Assembly: GCF_032854445.1 (NCBI RefSeq)
Contig: NC_088301.1
Span: 39,855,187 to 39,919,186, forward strand
Direction of reading: 5' to 3'
Origin: Liolophura sinensis
Lineage: Eukaryota > Mollusca > Polyplacophora > Chitonida > Chitonidae
DNA: 64,000 nt
Shown: positions 23,870-38,800 of the stretch, one piece after another
Numbering within the stretch: position 1 is the first letter of the stretch
How the letters are laid out: every line of letters begins with the position of its first letter
Notes under the pieces: model-generated
Seen by the model: the letters and a program-made list of their open reading frames with translations, nothing else
What the model was told of the DNA's origin: nothing
Database searches by the model: none
Program-made: the position numbers and the translations under genes

Positions 23870-26800
23870 CTGTGTAGAAAAACAAGATATGTCCATGAAT
23901 AATCACAGCAGACAGAGGAAATAAATGAAAAACTATTAACTGCTGTTTGCCAGGTACAAATCTCCAGACTAAAGCTGCAGTCAGAGCAGCAAGAGCTGGA
24001 TTCCAGCACATGATTTCATTGGTCAACAGCCTGATAATAGCAGCAAGCAAGTGCTTTAAGGGTCCGAGTCTAGACGGCACCAGTCCTGGGTTAGAATCAG
24101 TAATTTTGCAAAGTGATGACTTTATTGTAGCAAAATTTTATCATTAATAAAATTTAGTATGAACAGTGGATATGGACCTGGGGTGGTAAAATGCTGGAAC
24201 ATCTCACCCATTCCAAATCTTTGCACAAAGAAATACCGATGATGCCTTAGGTTTGTACCATCTGGATTCAACATATTTTCTTGTCCACCTTTATCGTTCA
24301 GTTAGCGTTGGATTGGTGTTGTGTCCACACCACACCTGGCCTAAGCCAAAGTGCAGCAACCTGTGCAAGGTTTATCCCAGAACATCACATCACCACTGTC
24401 ACCCAATCAGAGATGATTATATATAATGTTAAGAATATTACACTTATGTGATAGCATGTTTATAACATGTTATATGGATGCAAGAAAATAAGAGGAGTCA
24501 GGTCAGGAAAATGACTGACTGAAAGTAGAGATAAGTTTGACAGAAGCCATAATGTTTGCACAGCATGTAACCTCCATCCAAATTAGGCCTCTTTGTATCT
24601 TTAATACCATAACAGATTTGCAGAACTCACCGTCTTGGCAATAAAGCCCATTGGTTCTGGATACTGATGAGTCAAGAGAGCCAACAGTGCCGTGAACGAA
24701 CAGAGACCAGCAGTAAATAAAATAAAAAATGGCAGCTCCTTCTTCGGATAAACGGATACTTCATGGAAGGCTAAACAAGGGGGGGAAAAAACATGTATTT
24801 ATTACATAACAAAAAAAATTATACAAACTGTATAAACAGTTACTGAATTGATACAAATGATAAATTTCTCTCCATGCAGTTAATAAAATGGTTTCTCATG
24901 AATAGGGGAATTGTTATTTTCGATGTTATGACATCATGGTGATGTCCCTTTGTGCTGGAAAGTTGTTGTTTTACAGCACTGGAGGGTTAATCAGTGCATT
25001 TTATCATTGCTTGGTAAATACAATACTGAGTATTATCTACAAAACATCACTTTAATTTATATAATTTCCTTAAAAATCCAGTGAAATGAATAATTTAGGA
25101 AATAAAAGTCACTGATTACAGATAATATTTATAATTATTATTATTAATTATTAAATATAGCAGCCAAGGGCTAACACTGATTAGCTCTCAAGTGCTGTAA
25201 AGTCATTGTGCAATGGGACACCACCATGATGTGTCACAAGGTCAAGTTTCAAAACCTGCCCTGAACTGATCTATAGGTATGTTTGCATCCAAATTTAAGT
25301 AGATGAACATTATGATAAGAAAGGATGTAAACAAGCTTAAAATAAGAATAAATATGATAACAAATAAAAAGTATTCCCAATGCTAAATCTTGGTTTCCAT
25401 TGCACAGGTTTTTTTTTCTTTTTTTCATCTTCCTTCTTCCTGAGAATATCATTTCTGATGCAGACTACTAGGCTGACTGTTGACTGAAGCAGGCAATTTA
25501 ATTCCTGCATCAGAGATTTTTTATTTACGGCCACTTTTGCATTCTATGAATTACTACACAGTCAGATCACTTGAGATAAATCTCAGGTTTCTGAAGAGCT
25601 CCACTCACATGGTAAGAGTTCTCGGTCTGCACTTTCTGTACATGTGGGGTATGGATAGAACAGGTGCCCTTTCTCCAGGGGGTACGGAATCATCCTGAAT
25701 GCTGAAAATATACCAGAAATTCATACTTTTGGTGTGTGTCATGTATCCCAATGATGTGTTGCACACCTTTTTATTTTTCTGCACCTATTAGCACAAACAT
25801 GTAACATTTAACAAAAAAGCACATAGTGCAGTATCTTAGGTACCATGTCAAAGAGCAAAAAGAGTAAATTATTACCAGAATAATAGAGGCATCAGTGTGC
25901 AATAAGTTTACTTTGTTACCAAAACTTCCAATTCACGTGCCATTTACAATATTTGTTTTACAATCTATATTTGAATTATAAAAACATGTCTTTTGAAGTC
26001 AAGTAATGAAAAGCAGTGTTAAGCAATGACTTACTGCCTTCCCATGTACAGTGAAGAAGGTTGAGGGCCCCATCTACCCTCTTCCAGTGTGGCAGATGGA
26101 AAAAGGCATAGGCCACAGCCTCACTGTCACCTCGCTTCAACAGGTGCCTCTGCTGGAAGGATTAAGCTTTTCATTTCTAGAAGATACTGAAAATGAAAAC
26201 CCAAACCAATCAATGAACAGTTAAAAGACAATAAATGCCATAAGCACAGTTGAACTTCAGTATTAAGAATATTTATACATGAATGCAACTGAACAATGTG
26301 ACAAGTGTATGAAAATCAGAAATGATAAGAATGCATGAACGAATGAATGCCTGAGCTTTAACTTCCTACTTTTTTCAATCAAATCATAATCATACGATGA
26401 AGAGTCGTTAGATGTGTGCTGTGTCTTCTTGAGGCAGGCAAAATGTTGCCGCCCCTGAAGAATCATGTGGAAGACACCAGACATGAAACCCCACCCAGTC
26501 AAATTATACTGACACTGGGCCAACCAGTCCTGTTTCCTTTCTCTAACCCTTCAATGCTGAGCGTCAAATGAAACAGCAACAAGTAATATTTTAAAAGTTT
26601 TTGGTGTGACCTGACCCAGGTTTGACCCTGGGTCTCCCAACTTTGAGGCGGATGCTCTTACAATTAGGCCACCGACGCTGTCGAGAAAGGATAAGAAGAC
26701 TAGTTTGAAAAGCATGAGTGCACCTAATGTATTAGACATTAACAGATTTTTGAAAAAGATTCATACATTTTGTTTTTAAAATGTAATGTAGACCCAAGCC

Positions 26801-29800
26801 CGTTGATCCTGAGAGAGTTAAGTTCACTGAAATATAACACTGTTATTCTACTTGACTTCTACACGTTTACGAGGCTATGTACAAAACAATATAACTCTGA
26901 TGATCCCAATGACCTAAACAAAGCATGGGCCAAGGACAATTCTGCAATACAAATAGCTGAATATAGTGAATAGCTGGAAGATTTGCCATTATTTCCTGCA
27001 CCAACTTAAAAATTATTTCCAGGCTTGGGTACATGTTTGGTGATAAATGCCAAGACAGTTCAAATATCATCAATAATTTTTCAAAAATGGATCAAAGTCA
27101 TTGAAATTGAATTGGGTTTCTCCACAATGTCAAAGTGTTCATGTTATATCAGTTTGGTAAATCTGAACATATAGATATAGTGCTTATAAAGAAATGAACT
27201 CATGGAGGCAAAATAACCAACATTGGTTGTCGGGTGAAAAAAGGCAGATGATGTGACATTTAGGCCAATGATGTGACATTAAGACAAATGATTTGACATT
27301 AAGGCCAATGATGTGACATTAAGGCCAAACTACAATATCCATGACTGAGATGCTTACCTTCGGTACATGTGGATTGAACTCCACAGCTCGATGGATGGCC
27401 TCTACTGCTGTCATCTCTGCTGTACTAAGACCACGCTTTGATGCTATATCTGGAGAAAATCTGAACCAAAAAAAAAAAAATAGGAACTACAGCTACACAG
27501 TACTACCCTAATTCCTACACCTTTTTTCGCACACAAAAGAACAACTTTCCATAAAATTTAAGCACATTTTCACCTTGGCATTGGAGACAAATCTACACTG
27601 GTTGAATTGTCGTTTCAAGGCTTCACAAAAAGTATAATTTCATCAGTCTACACAGAATAATGCCTTCAGAATATGCTTGAATAAACACCTTGCAACCTTT
27701 TGACAAGGTTGAAGAATTACAGTATAACAGATCATAGTTTTGTATCCAATTAATTCCTAGTCCTTGTTAGATATCCAAATGAGACTACTATTTAATAAAA
27801 ACAATGTGCAGAATGGATTTGCACTAAACTATTGTTTAGTCTGATTAGCATAGTAACATAACCCAACACATTATTAACCATCTCCATTATTTAAACAAAA
27901 TTTATAATCAGTTCGTGAAACTACAGTACATTGCCTTGCTACCACCCTAACATTTTTTCAGACAATAAAAGCCATTTGTATTACTTATGAAAACAACATT
28001 CTTTGAACAGACAAACTAAAGCTACAAGGCCATGAGTATATTGTGTCTTAAAACTTATGAAACTTCAATTACAAAAATATTTAATGAAATCATAAATTCC
28101 ACATTGGAAGCTACCTAAACAACCATATTCCTAATTGAACACATTAATTGAACATTACATCTAATTTATCAATTCATTCATTAGACTAACTCTAATAAGA
28201 AATTCTTCCTTATGACCAAGTACCTGCTATTTTTTTTTTATTTCAAGATCGTTTGAGCTGGGTGAAAATTAATGACCTAAATCTTTCATTAATGAAAAAT
28301 TAAGACAATAAGACTAGTTCATGCAAGTTATTTGTTTTTTTTTATTTGAAAAGTGGAGTTGTTGAGAAGGCAGTGGTGGACTCACTTGTCTGCTACTGCT
28401 CTGGCTTTGAGTAGCGCTGCTGTGTAACAGATCGTGGCAGACTTGGGTAAAGTGATATCTGAAAACAATCAGGATGTAAACAGGGTACTGGTGAGAGTCT
28501 GAAGAAACCGGCAAGTGAACAGCCCAGTAACAGCTCAATGATTTAGTTACTCATCCCTTGACAGCTACACCGGGCAGGTGTGCCACACTGAAGAGGCTGA
28601 CTGACAGACACAACCCCCACCCCCTCACCCCACAGGAGATCTACCCTCTACATGTACCTCAGGGGCCCCACTTTCCCCCTCACTCCATTACACCATCTGG
28701 GCTAATTTCTGAACCCTTTAAAACTGATACAGGCATGTGGAGAGCTCAAGAATGTAAACCCTGCTGCTTACATGAAATCTCAGTCACTGGTACTGTCACA
28801 CCAGTTCCTCATAACAGCCCACTAATTTCGCTATCAATCTCCCCATCCCTCATCCCAACCAAGTCCTTACCCTCCTGAAGATACTGTACATGTACATCCT
28901 TTTTTCTATTACAAAGGCTTCAACTATATTATTTTAGAGAGAAACCTGTACAAATCATTTCATTTTCATCAGCGAGACTAATTAACAGGACATAGTATTC
29001 TGGCATTCAATTCTGAGTTTAGGAATAAAAGTAAATTTATAACCCTTGATACAACTTCCTGTCAGAATCACAAAGCACCTAAAAAATGGGTGTAATGACG
29101 GTACATTTTAATTCTTTTTCTCCAGAATATGTTTAATCAAACTATAAATCAATATGTTTGAAGTATTTCATTAATACCTTGCAAATCTTTTGTGCCAAAG
29201 AATGATTCTGTCAAATCTATATTCTTTATAAGAGCTCTCTGGAATATGCAATGCACCAACTCATTTCGATCCATAACTGTTTAAGGATGGAATTTTAAAT
29301 AGGAATAGAAGAGTTGATTAATCAGAAGGAAATAAAGTTGAAAACTGTAAATTAACGTCTTTAATTTTTACTTTCGATGTCAAGATCCACTTCTATTGAA
29401 TGTGTACTTCTGCTGGTGACCACTTTCTAGGGCTGAATGTGAGGTTGAGTATGACAGTTTACAAAGCGCAAGCCCAGGAATATTTCGCCACTTTACGGTA
29501 TACTGAGATCAGTATCCACCAAGAACCCGGGCTGATTGACAGCCTGTGTGTAAGGCCTTTAAGGTGTGAGAAGAGACAAGGGCTGTCAATGTTGGAGCCT
29601 AGACTTGGGGGAGGTGTTACCCAGTTCTGTCAGCCTACTGAGAAAACAAACAAACATTGCAGTCTGTATGGAAACCAACAGGATCAAGTGCTCTTACCCT
29701 GGAATTGGTTACTTTGCTCGATTTCAAAACCTGACAAGAATCACAACCGAATACCTTCACATCCTCCACCACCAACAATGGTTGGTCGTAAAACTGAGAA

Positions 29801-32800
29801 GTTCACCCGCAACTTATATATGTATTTAATTCCACTTAATTTGATTTCTTAAGAAAGTGACCACTAAAATAATGATTACCATATGTGGTGATGAAGGTAG
29901 CCTGAGGAACCCTTAGAGAGATAAGCAGTTCAAATGAAAGAGAGCAAACAATTTCCACCAGATTCCTACCACTGTACATGTTGCACTGTCTAATAGAAGC
30001 CAAGAATTTTTAAATGTTAAACTTTCAAATATGAATGTATGCCATAGGATTTTTCAAGTCATCCATTTTCAGCAAGAATAAGAGCAAAGTAATTCTGCAC
30101 ACAAAAATAATACCCATTTAAAATACATAAATGAATAAGGAACAGTGTGAATATTTAAAACCTCCCATAAAAACAGGAGCTAGGTGTTTTGAGCTGGACT
30201 CATAATAGATTTTTGATTCCAACTTTCATTTACTCATGTGATAAATCTCTCCATCTAACATTTGGTATTTTCAAGCCTAAAAAGTTCGACTTCCACATCA
30301 AGCCTGATCGGTTCTACTTGCACATCAGTCATGCACCAGAGATAGTAATGTACAAATTAATAAATCTTTGGTATTCTGCTGCAGTTGCGAATTATTCATT
30401 TTGTTACTAGAAACTCTTACACTCCTCCCCCTCCCACACACATATATTTGTCGATCCAGTAACAACCTTACTGAAGAAAATAATAAATGTATGTGACAAT
30501 GAATTCACATAATTTGTAGCATTTATAGCACTGAGTATTTTCAGATGCTTGTAACTCACCATCGTATTTTGCCAGTACTGCCTGTACATCAGCATAAGCC
30601 TTGCAGTTCTAACAAGGCCTCTATAAGGTTCTCATGAATGCTAAACAGGTTCAACATAGGAAACTCCTTCATCAACTGAAAAATACCATACAAATATGCA
30701 AAAAATTATGATAAAATATTGCTAATATAAATATAAATATAAATGTAATTTCCAGTAAATAAAGAAAAAAAATTACATGTAAAATTTCAAACAATATGGT
30801 TTCGACGTGTCCCAAATTTCAGGAGAGGTTTCAAGAGTTATGTCCCTTCTTCTCAATGCTCAACATAGGTGGACTGTCTCAATAAAAGAGGTCCACGGAA
30901 TTCTGTACTTTTAATATGTGGTGGGGGTTGAACTGTCAAACCTGGCCATGTCACTGAATGGCAGCGGACCAGACTCAGGTGAGACGTACCTTGTGACTGT
31001 ACAATTGAAATTACTGATGCTAGAGTTCATGACTAAAGTAGACTGAGCCCCTCACTCACCAGGTTTACTGTACAGACATGCCAAAGTGTNNNNNNNNNNN
31101 NNNNNNNNNNNNNNNNNNNNNNNNNNNNNNNNNNNNNNNNNNNNNNNNNNNNNNNNNNNNNNNNNNNNNNNNNNNNNNNNNNNNNNNNNNNNNNNNNNNN
31201 NNNNNNNNNNNNNNNNNNNNNNNNNNNNNNNNNNNNNNNNNNNNNNNNNNNNNNNNNNNNNNNNNNNNNNNNNNNNNNNNNNNNNNNNNGTACAGACATG
31301 CCAAAGTGTGTCCAAGAATTGAAGCTGCAGTCAGCTAAATATACATTGTCGTACGAAAGTGAATCCCAAATTTATTTGATGAAAGCTGCACTGTACTGGC
31401 AAATAAACTATACAACAATGTTGTGAAGTTAATAATACTACATATATTGTAAATAATACTACATACATGGCAAATAACACAATTAGTTTGAAGTGTTACT
31501 TACATCTCTCATCATTTTCACAGCCTCTCTGACCCGTCCTAGTTTTCTAGCACACATGGCTATCCTACGCTTTATATATACCAGTACATTTGTGTCCCTT
31601 CCTGTCGAGAAAATAAAACATAAAAATTACCTGTGAGTATAAACAGATCGCAGCCTAAACTTAATACCTATTTCCTCTCCAAAGTGAGTCTGATATGTAA
31701 AGAATTTTAAATGCTGGCACGTCACACCAAATGGTTAGCACATCTGTAAATTGAACTTGGTGTTCTGAGGACATGTGACAAATAATTATTAAATAGATGT
31801 ACTTGGTGTTCTGAGGTAAATAATTATTTGACTGGTGTCAATAACTGTATAGCTTTTGGACACCAGAAGCAAACCCTTACTATGAGTTGCTTCGTGGGAT
31901 GCACTCGAGTTCTGTGTCTGTTGAGATTTTTTGTAGTTCGACTCTGCACATTTCAGGGCTTGCTTGAAAAGTTTTTCAGCCTGAAACCAAAAAAAGAAAA
32001 GGGCATAATAAATCAAAAAGTAAGAAGCTAATATAACTGAAACTGCTGTAGCTTGTCTCTCAAATCACTAAACCTACATGTCCAGTACACACAGCTACAA
32101 TAGTGTCATGGCCTTCTAGTGACTATCAATTTAGCATGTTTGATGATGCATAGACATCTTTGTTATAACTTACCAAGACATTAGGATGTAGAATATGTAC
32201 CCTACTCTTGTAAAGTTTTATTGTATAATTTGCCGATTAACTATTGGAATAGACAGAATGGTGTGTGTAGCATTTACCTCACATTGTTTTGGACTTAAGT
32301 AAACTTTATGTAAATACCGAAATATCTTACATTATTTCCCTCAGTGATTATTCAACCATTATCATAGTGAACATTCGATCATTATCATAGGATGCCATCT
32401 TGCCTGTATGTAAGTTAGTCTCTGACTAATATGGTGATGTGTATACTTTTAGGTATATGTATCGCTGCAAAATATTCTTTCTTAAATGCAACTTAATTCA
32501 AACTTAACTTTTGTAATATTTTTACATACTGAAATCTGAACTAAATCTGATTTTTTTTACCCGATACTTTGTAGCTGCATTTTGGGGACAAAACAAATTA
32601 ATCCTCAAAGGAAATGCAGAGCACGAGACACTACAGGCCTATAGAACTGGATGGTTATCCTCCCGCATTTAATAGTCTGACACAATGACTGTTTATGATT
32701 AAAAGGGTTTGGTTGCTAAAAAATACCAGTGGTGTCAGAACTGATTATTCAACATTTGATGATTTATCACAATCGCCATCCTGATCTATCAACTCTATAT

Positions 32801-35800
32801 ATTTCATCTGTTGAAACATATATCTGGAGAATAGGTTGAATGTAACAATATGGTTTATTAGGTTTTGAGGAACTGGTGTCTCTGGAACAAACTGGTGTTA
32901 CAAAAGCAGGCCAAAGGTCATCATGTTGAGTTCAACAGAATCTAGGCTAGGGCACCCACTATTGGCTGCACATTTAAAGTTTCACTGAATTCAGTTCAGT
33001 AGTTTTACAGATACATGTATAATGCACATGATTTGTGGGAATGAACTAATTACAATAAGGATGCCATAATGGTTTTAGAAAAATCAGTTACTTTATCAAG
33101 ACAAAATATCATCCAAGTAACATATTCAAATTATTCATGCAGAGTATAGACTAGGAGAAACAAAATTTACCAAGCAACACAAAGTTTCTACAGCCATACA
33201 GTAACAGATCATTTATGTTTCGCATATTTACCTCTAAAATTGTACTGGCTTCCTCTTCAGCCAGTAAAATCATAGCTGTGCTACACCTGTCGGAAGAAAA
33301 AATTCCTAATGTACATGTATATCTATACATCATTCTCTGAAACACATCACGGGTGGGAAATGGCAACGTTATTTACACAGCTAAAAGCTGTTAAGACCAA
33401 AGAATAGCGCGTTATCCTAACGCAGTCTAAAATTTGTTTTGGTCGTAATTAGACATCATTCTGATGAAGAGATTCCGGGAAATAAACAGATAACGTACTC
33501 TTGATTTTTCTCCAGCGCATCATGTGCTGCCTTTATTCTGGACTGTGGATTTCGTTCCCGCCATGCCATTTGCATAACTGAAAATCAATTCATAAAATGT
33601 CAAAAAGTTATCTTTTGGTCAATTAACAGGAAACAACACTTGAATTTGAAGGTTTCGCTCAATACAAATTGAAAGAGCAGTATCCATGCAGGTACCACAT
33701 GCTCATCAATGTAAAAAGTACAAGTAAACACAAACATAAATGCATACAGAAAGACACACCTTAACAGCTGCATAAATGGACAGACAACTGGAGAAGACTA
33801 AATAGTTTGCTTTAATGGATTGTCTGTATTTTCAGGATTCACTCTACAGCTAAATATCTAGCATTGTAGCAAGAAATGTTAGAAATGAATCTAATTAGCA
33901 AAGATCTGAAAATCAGAACAACGATAGGAAGGTTGTGAAATATGTTAAAGGATATATTTTAAATGCTACTAACACTGCTACATCTGCACATAAAGTCAAT
34001 ATGACTAAATTGTCAAATTAAGCCAAGTACTGAAGTACAAACTCACTCTCATATTCTTGCTTTCCAGCATCTGTGTCACACGTGAAGAATGTTTGATGAT
34101 CTTGTGCAGATAAATTCATATCATAATACGTTAGGGGTTCTTTTCCCGTGGCCCAATGGAACCGTAGGTACTCAGAACCCCTAAACAGACTCAGCGGGTT
34201 CCGCCATACTTTACATTCTGTAATGAAAAGACAATAAATAATGTAATTACATTCAGTAAGAAGACAGAAATGGTGTCTTTATGATTGGTGATGAGAATAG
34301 AGAAATGGTGCCTTTACAGTCAGGGAGACCACAGAAATGTTGTCTTTATCTTTATTACATCGGGAAATTTAATTAATGGTTTTCAGATTCTGAAATGACA
34401 GTAATTGGTACTTTACACAATGCCATTACAAAGTACCCTAAATGACAATGAATTTCATCCATGACTAAGTTGCCCATTTTTCTGATTCTGATAGTTCTAT
34501 TGAGTTTAGAAAGATGTTTTGAGGTTTGCTTGGAACATGGGGTGATATTCTACTGGAAAATTGTAAGTTTTAGCACCAAAAATAATATTTTGTGACACTT
34601 ATTTACCTCTAAAAATGCAATTTAGTGGGTGAAATTTGGGTGGTCATAAAGGGTCATGTAAGTAATGATAAGTAGAAATCTTGATTATATTTAGACAAAA
34701 ATTGTGACTTCCTATTCTAAAGTACAAAGTACTGTGGATATCTACTTTGTTATACATGTATGCTACAATGTCATGCATAGATAATGTACTGTAAAGTGCA
34801 TAAGGGTGCAAAAATAATATGCGTATCACAAGATGTGCGGGTTTTAAAAAACTTTCGAAACATGAAGTTTCTTGTACTCTTTATCAGTGTATGGTATGTC
34901 ATGTGATACATGTACAGTACAGCTCAAGCTAAAAGTCAAAACCAGACAGGAGATTAGCACAATCCTAGAGGTCTTGTAGAGAGTTTGTAGACAGCTCTGA
35001 GACAGTCACACTGCAGAGTCAGTGATCCGTCCAAGGTCACTGATAACACACATGTGGCTGAGCATTGGTAGGCCTATGCCCTGGCTGTGGGAAGTTGACA
35101 ATGGAAAATTTAGTCCTTTGTTACAATGATTTAAAAGAATTTTGACTCACACCATACATGAAACGGAAGTTTCATTTTTTTTTTACGTGGCAATGTTCTT
35201 TTAAAGTAGTGATTTACGAGTGAGTCCATGTGAGATTGGTCATAGATCACCACAACTGCTCATTCTTAGTTTCTCTTAAAAGTGGACAAATATCTTGCTT
35301 CTGTCATCTACCCTATAGACACTAGGCCTACTTAGTCACGCTGTTCAAATTATACGAATACATTTTTTGTTGTTCATTTTAGCGTTTAGTCTGCAGTTTC
35401 TAAATCAAAAATATCAGACACTGCTAAATACATCAGGGATGCTGAAGGTTTGTAGGAATGAGTAGACAGCATCTCACCCGACAACGCTTAAAATTAAATC
35501 TTATGATATAATTTTTTTTCTCTGGATTCATTTCAACCAAAGAATTTAAATTTTACTCCTTTGCCTTTCTTGCATACAAAGATGTTTTTTTCTTTCTTTC
35601 ATTGAAACACCGCATTCAAGCAGAGGTGCTTTCTCTGATGTCTGCCATAACTACATGTAGGTCAGCACTGCTCTCATCCTGGAAGCCATCATTACAAAAT
35701 TGAAGCATAACATCCAACAACAGTCGATTACCTAGATCATGCTGCCACAGTGGTGCTTAGAATTATTTCTGCTTATTTCAGACTTGAGCATGAATCTCGT

Positions 35801-38800
35801 TGTACAACAATCTGGTCGCTGGAATTCCTTGTAAATGATATAGAATGCCTACTGTATCAGTTTAAGCAGTGGAAGAAATATCCTTATATACAGTATGTCC
35901 AATTTCCAAGAAAGCTATTTATCATGTGGGCCTTCGTCATCAAGTCTACAACTCTTATCTGCCATAGGCTACTGCTTAGATTATTATACGGAAAATATCC
36001 TCCACATTAGAGAGCTAGAGTAAACTTGACGTCACCTTGCTGTCGATAATGGAGACATGCTGAAACTGTGTCAAGATGTACTTTCATTAAACTTTTACTG
36101 GGTTGAAAAAAATCTAAAAAAAATATTTAATGCCTGTTTAAGATACTCTGAATGGTAATCTTTCAGTGAGCATAAACGTTAGTCAGGTGTTGTCTTTCAC
36201 TTTAATGAAATCGCTTAATCGCTTAACTCACAGCTAGTAATATTCACATAGCTGATTACATGGGGACTACACCTTCGCTTGCCAATTAGCTAGGATTAGT
36301 CAGTAGACAGAACAATATTCACATTTTTGACGATAATCCTATGTGCTTCAGGTACCCAACACAGCTCAGTAGAGGGTTTGTCATGCGTTAGTCTGTATCT
36401 CTCAGTGTGATATGAGAGGTGAACAATTTACTTTTAGCCTGAGCTATACTGTACTATATGTTTAGATATATTCCTTATCTAAACACATTACTAAGAATCT
36501 TGACTACATGTACATATAGGATGGTATTTATTGACGTATTTAAAGCCATACTTGAAATTTTGTAAAATGGCAGTCAATTGTTTGGGTGGAGAAACAAAAG
36601 TGCCAGGGTTAAACCACTGACCTTCAGCAAGTTACTGACAAACTTTCCGAAAGTGACCAAATTGGTGGAAAAAAGTCGAACAATGGCATCACGTCGAACT
36701 GATCATTGGCAACACATAACCCAAGCTCTAAAAGTGAAGGAATCTACAAATTCCTTGTCCAAAATCAGATCCATATTAAACTTCAATTGTACAAAATAAC
36801 AATTCTAACACTTACAACAACATTGAAATCAACTGTCTCGAGGATAAACATTACAACAGAGCATATACACAATGCTGTATTTATTATTTCCAATCTGATA
36901 AATACTTCTTTGCTGTGAAGTTGACTGACCTGGCATAGTAGACTGTTGTTGCGTGTTTCCTGCACTGTTGTTGTTGGCATTAGCATCTCCATTCTCCGTA
37001 CTTCCCAGCAGTGGTGATATGTGGTTAAGGGAAACCTGTTCTATGAACGATGTGCCATACTTCTTGAAATACCACCATTCAAATATCTGGAAGGTTCATC
37101 AAATGGATAAATTTGTTAGCGCTGAAGGGAAGGCACATGAAGATGACAAATTGGACATACGCTGTTCTTCTTTAAACTGTTTAATTCACTAATTTCATTG
37201 TACTCTGCATCATTTCTAAATGTACTTTTCAAGGGTTTAAAACTGTACTAAAAATTGTTGACTTATAAGATTGTGGTTGGAAGAAACCAGAGAGTACTGG
37301 TTTGGCCATACCATTGTCATACATATTTCTTTTCATTTTAACAGCTTCAAAAAGACATGGATAAGTTGACAATTGTTACTACACTGTTGTTTTATCACAC
37401 AGCCATTGGTGCTGTCTATTACACAACTAAGTTGAAGTAAAAATGAAAATCCTAAATTCATAATACAGTGTAGCCTCTCTATAGCATGCCGTTACAGGGA
37501 CAACTTCTCAAGCATTTTACGGGCTACATTGTACTATAACAAAATTACCTTGTGATCCAGTATATAGTAGTTTACTCCATGCAAATTGTGTTTTGTTAAC
37601 GGCATTTTCATTGTTAGTTTACTATAAATGTGTAAAAGTTTTAGTACCTAAAGATCCAATTATAGTGTTCTACAGTACACAAGGTTTTTTTATACGAAAA
37701 ACCAGCATCTCGTCACTGTCCTGCTCACATCCGTGAAGCTAGCCTGGTATTGCTTAAGCACGGGCCTGAGGTGATCTACTGAACTCAGTGTATGTTAGAC
37801 CTTCCATAACTGAACCTTTTCCATTTATTCTTCAAACTTTTCTTTTTGCTTATAGTTATACTGAAGTCATATTCAAAATCTTAAAGCTAAAATACTGACA
37901 TAACTCATGGATCATACACCAACACTAAGAAATAAGGTGAATGATGCAGAGCTATTTGCTTATATTTCCTGGTGAAAATTCTTGTTCGTTTGCTACTTTA
38001 ACTGTTGTCATTTGAAGTGTAAACCTTCTCACATGAAAGTACACCACCGATATTTGCGGGACAAGATTTGGGTCGTGTTATATCCGATTTCGTGCTAAAT
38101 TGAGGCGCCTAATAGTGAAGCTACACTGTATTTGAATTTTCACTGCCTCCAAATTACAGGAGTTTAAATTTAAAGAATCATTGTGGAGAACATGTGCTTT
38201 TATTTCCCAAATATCTATTTCTATATGCAATTTTCAATTTCTTTTGCAGTATGACCCATAAACTTCCTTTTTAATAACTTGGAAATGTGGCGAACCACTC
38301 TGATTTTTCGTAAATGTTGGTACAGTAACTACTTTTCTGATTTGTAGAGACAAATTGTTGAATAGCCACAATGCCCTGGCTGAAGAAATGTTCCAAAGGG
38401 AGATAACTCTAATTCACAACACCCTAATTCTTCCAAGTTTTGGGACAGATATTAGTGGTTCTGAAAGCAAAATATTACATTTTTATCCCAGCTTTTTGGA
38501 AAAGTAAAGATACGAGTATGTTGTTCATTAAATGGTCTAACCATTTGAAAAAAAGCTAAATATCCCTGCTGTAGATGCACGTATATTGGCTTAAAGAGCA
38601 TACCAGGTTTCCCCAAAATTTAAAGAAATATTGTACTCCCCCAACCTTGCTTTTGATCAGGATATGATTCATGTACACTCAAATATTTTTTAGAGGATAA
38701 TACATAGAATTCTAAATGTTAATAGACCAAAATATGTGCACCAATCATCACTTTCATTCATCTTTCACTAATCAGTTGCCAAGATATGATCTAATTACAG

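Noticed and set aside
26670-26690. tRNA gene suggested by A- and B-box-like motifs (also at 51660 and 21190)
   Set aside because: Arms do not pair properly and each is followed by a SINE body, so these are SINE heads, not functional tRNAs.
26035-30675. Programmed +1 frameshifting in ST7
   Set aside because: No known slippery context or stimulator is visible, the family needs no frameshift, and the two sites look like single-base consensus errors.
31033-31338. Open frames across the N block
   Set aside because: They exist only because N codons are not stops.
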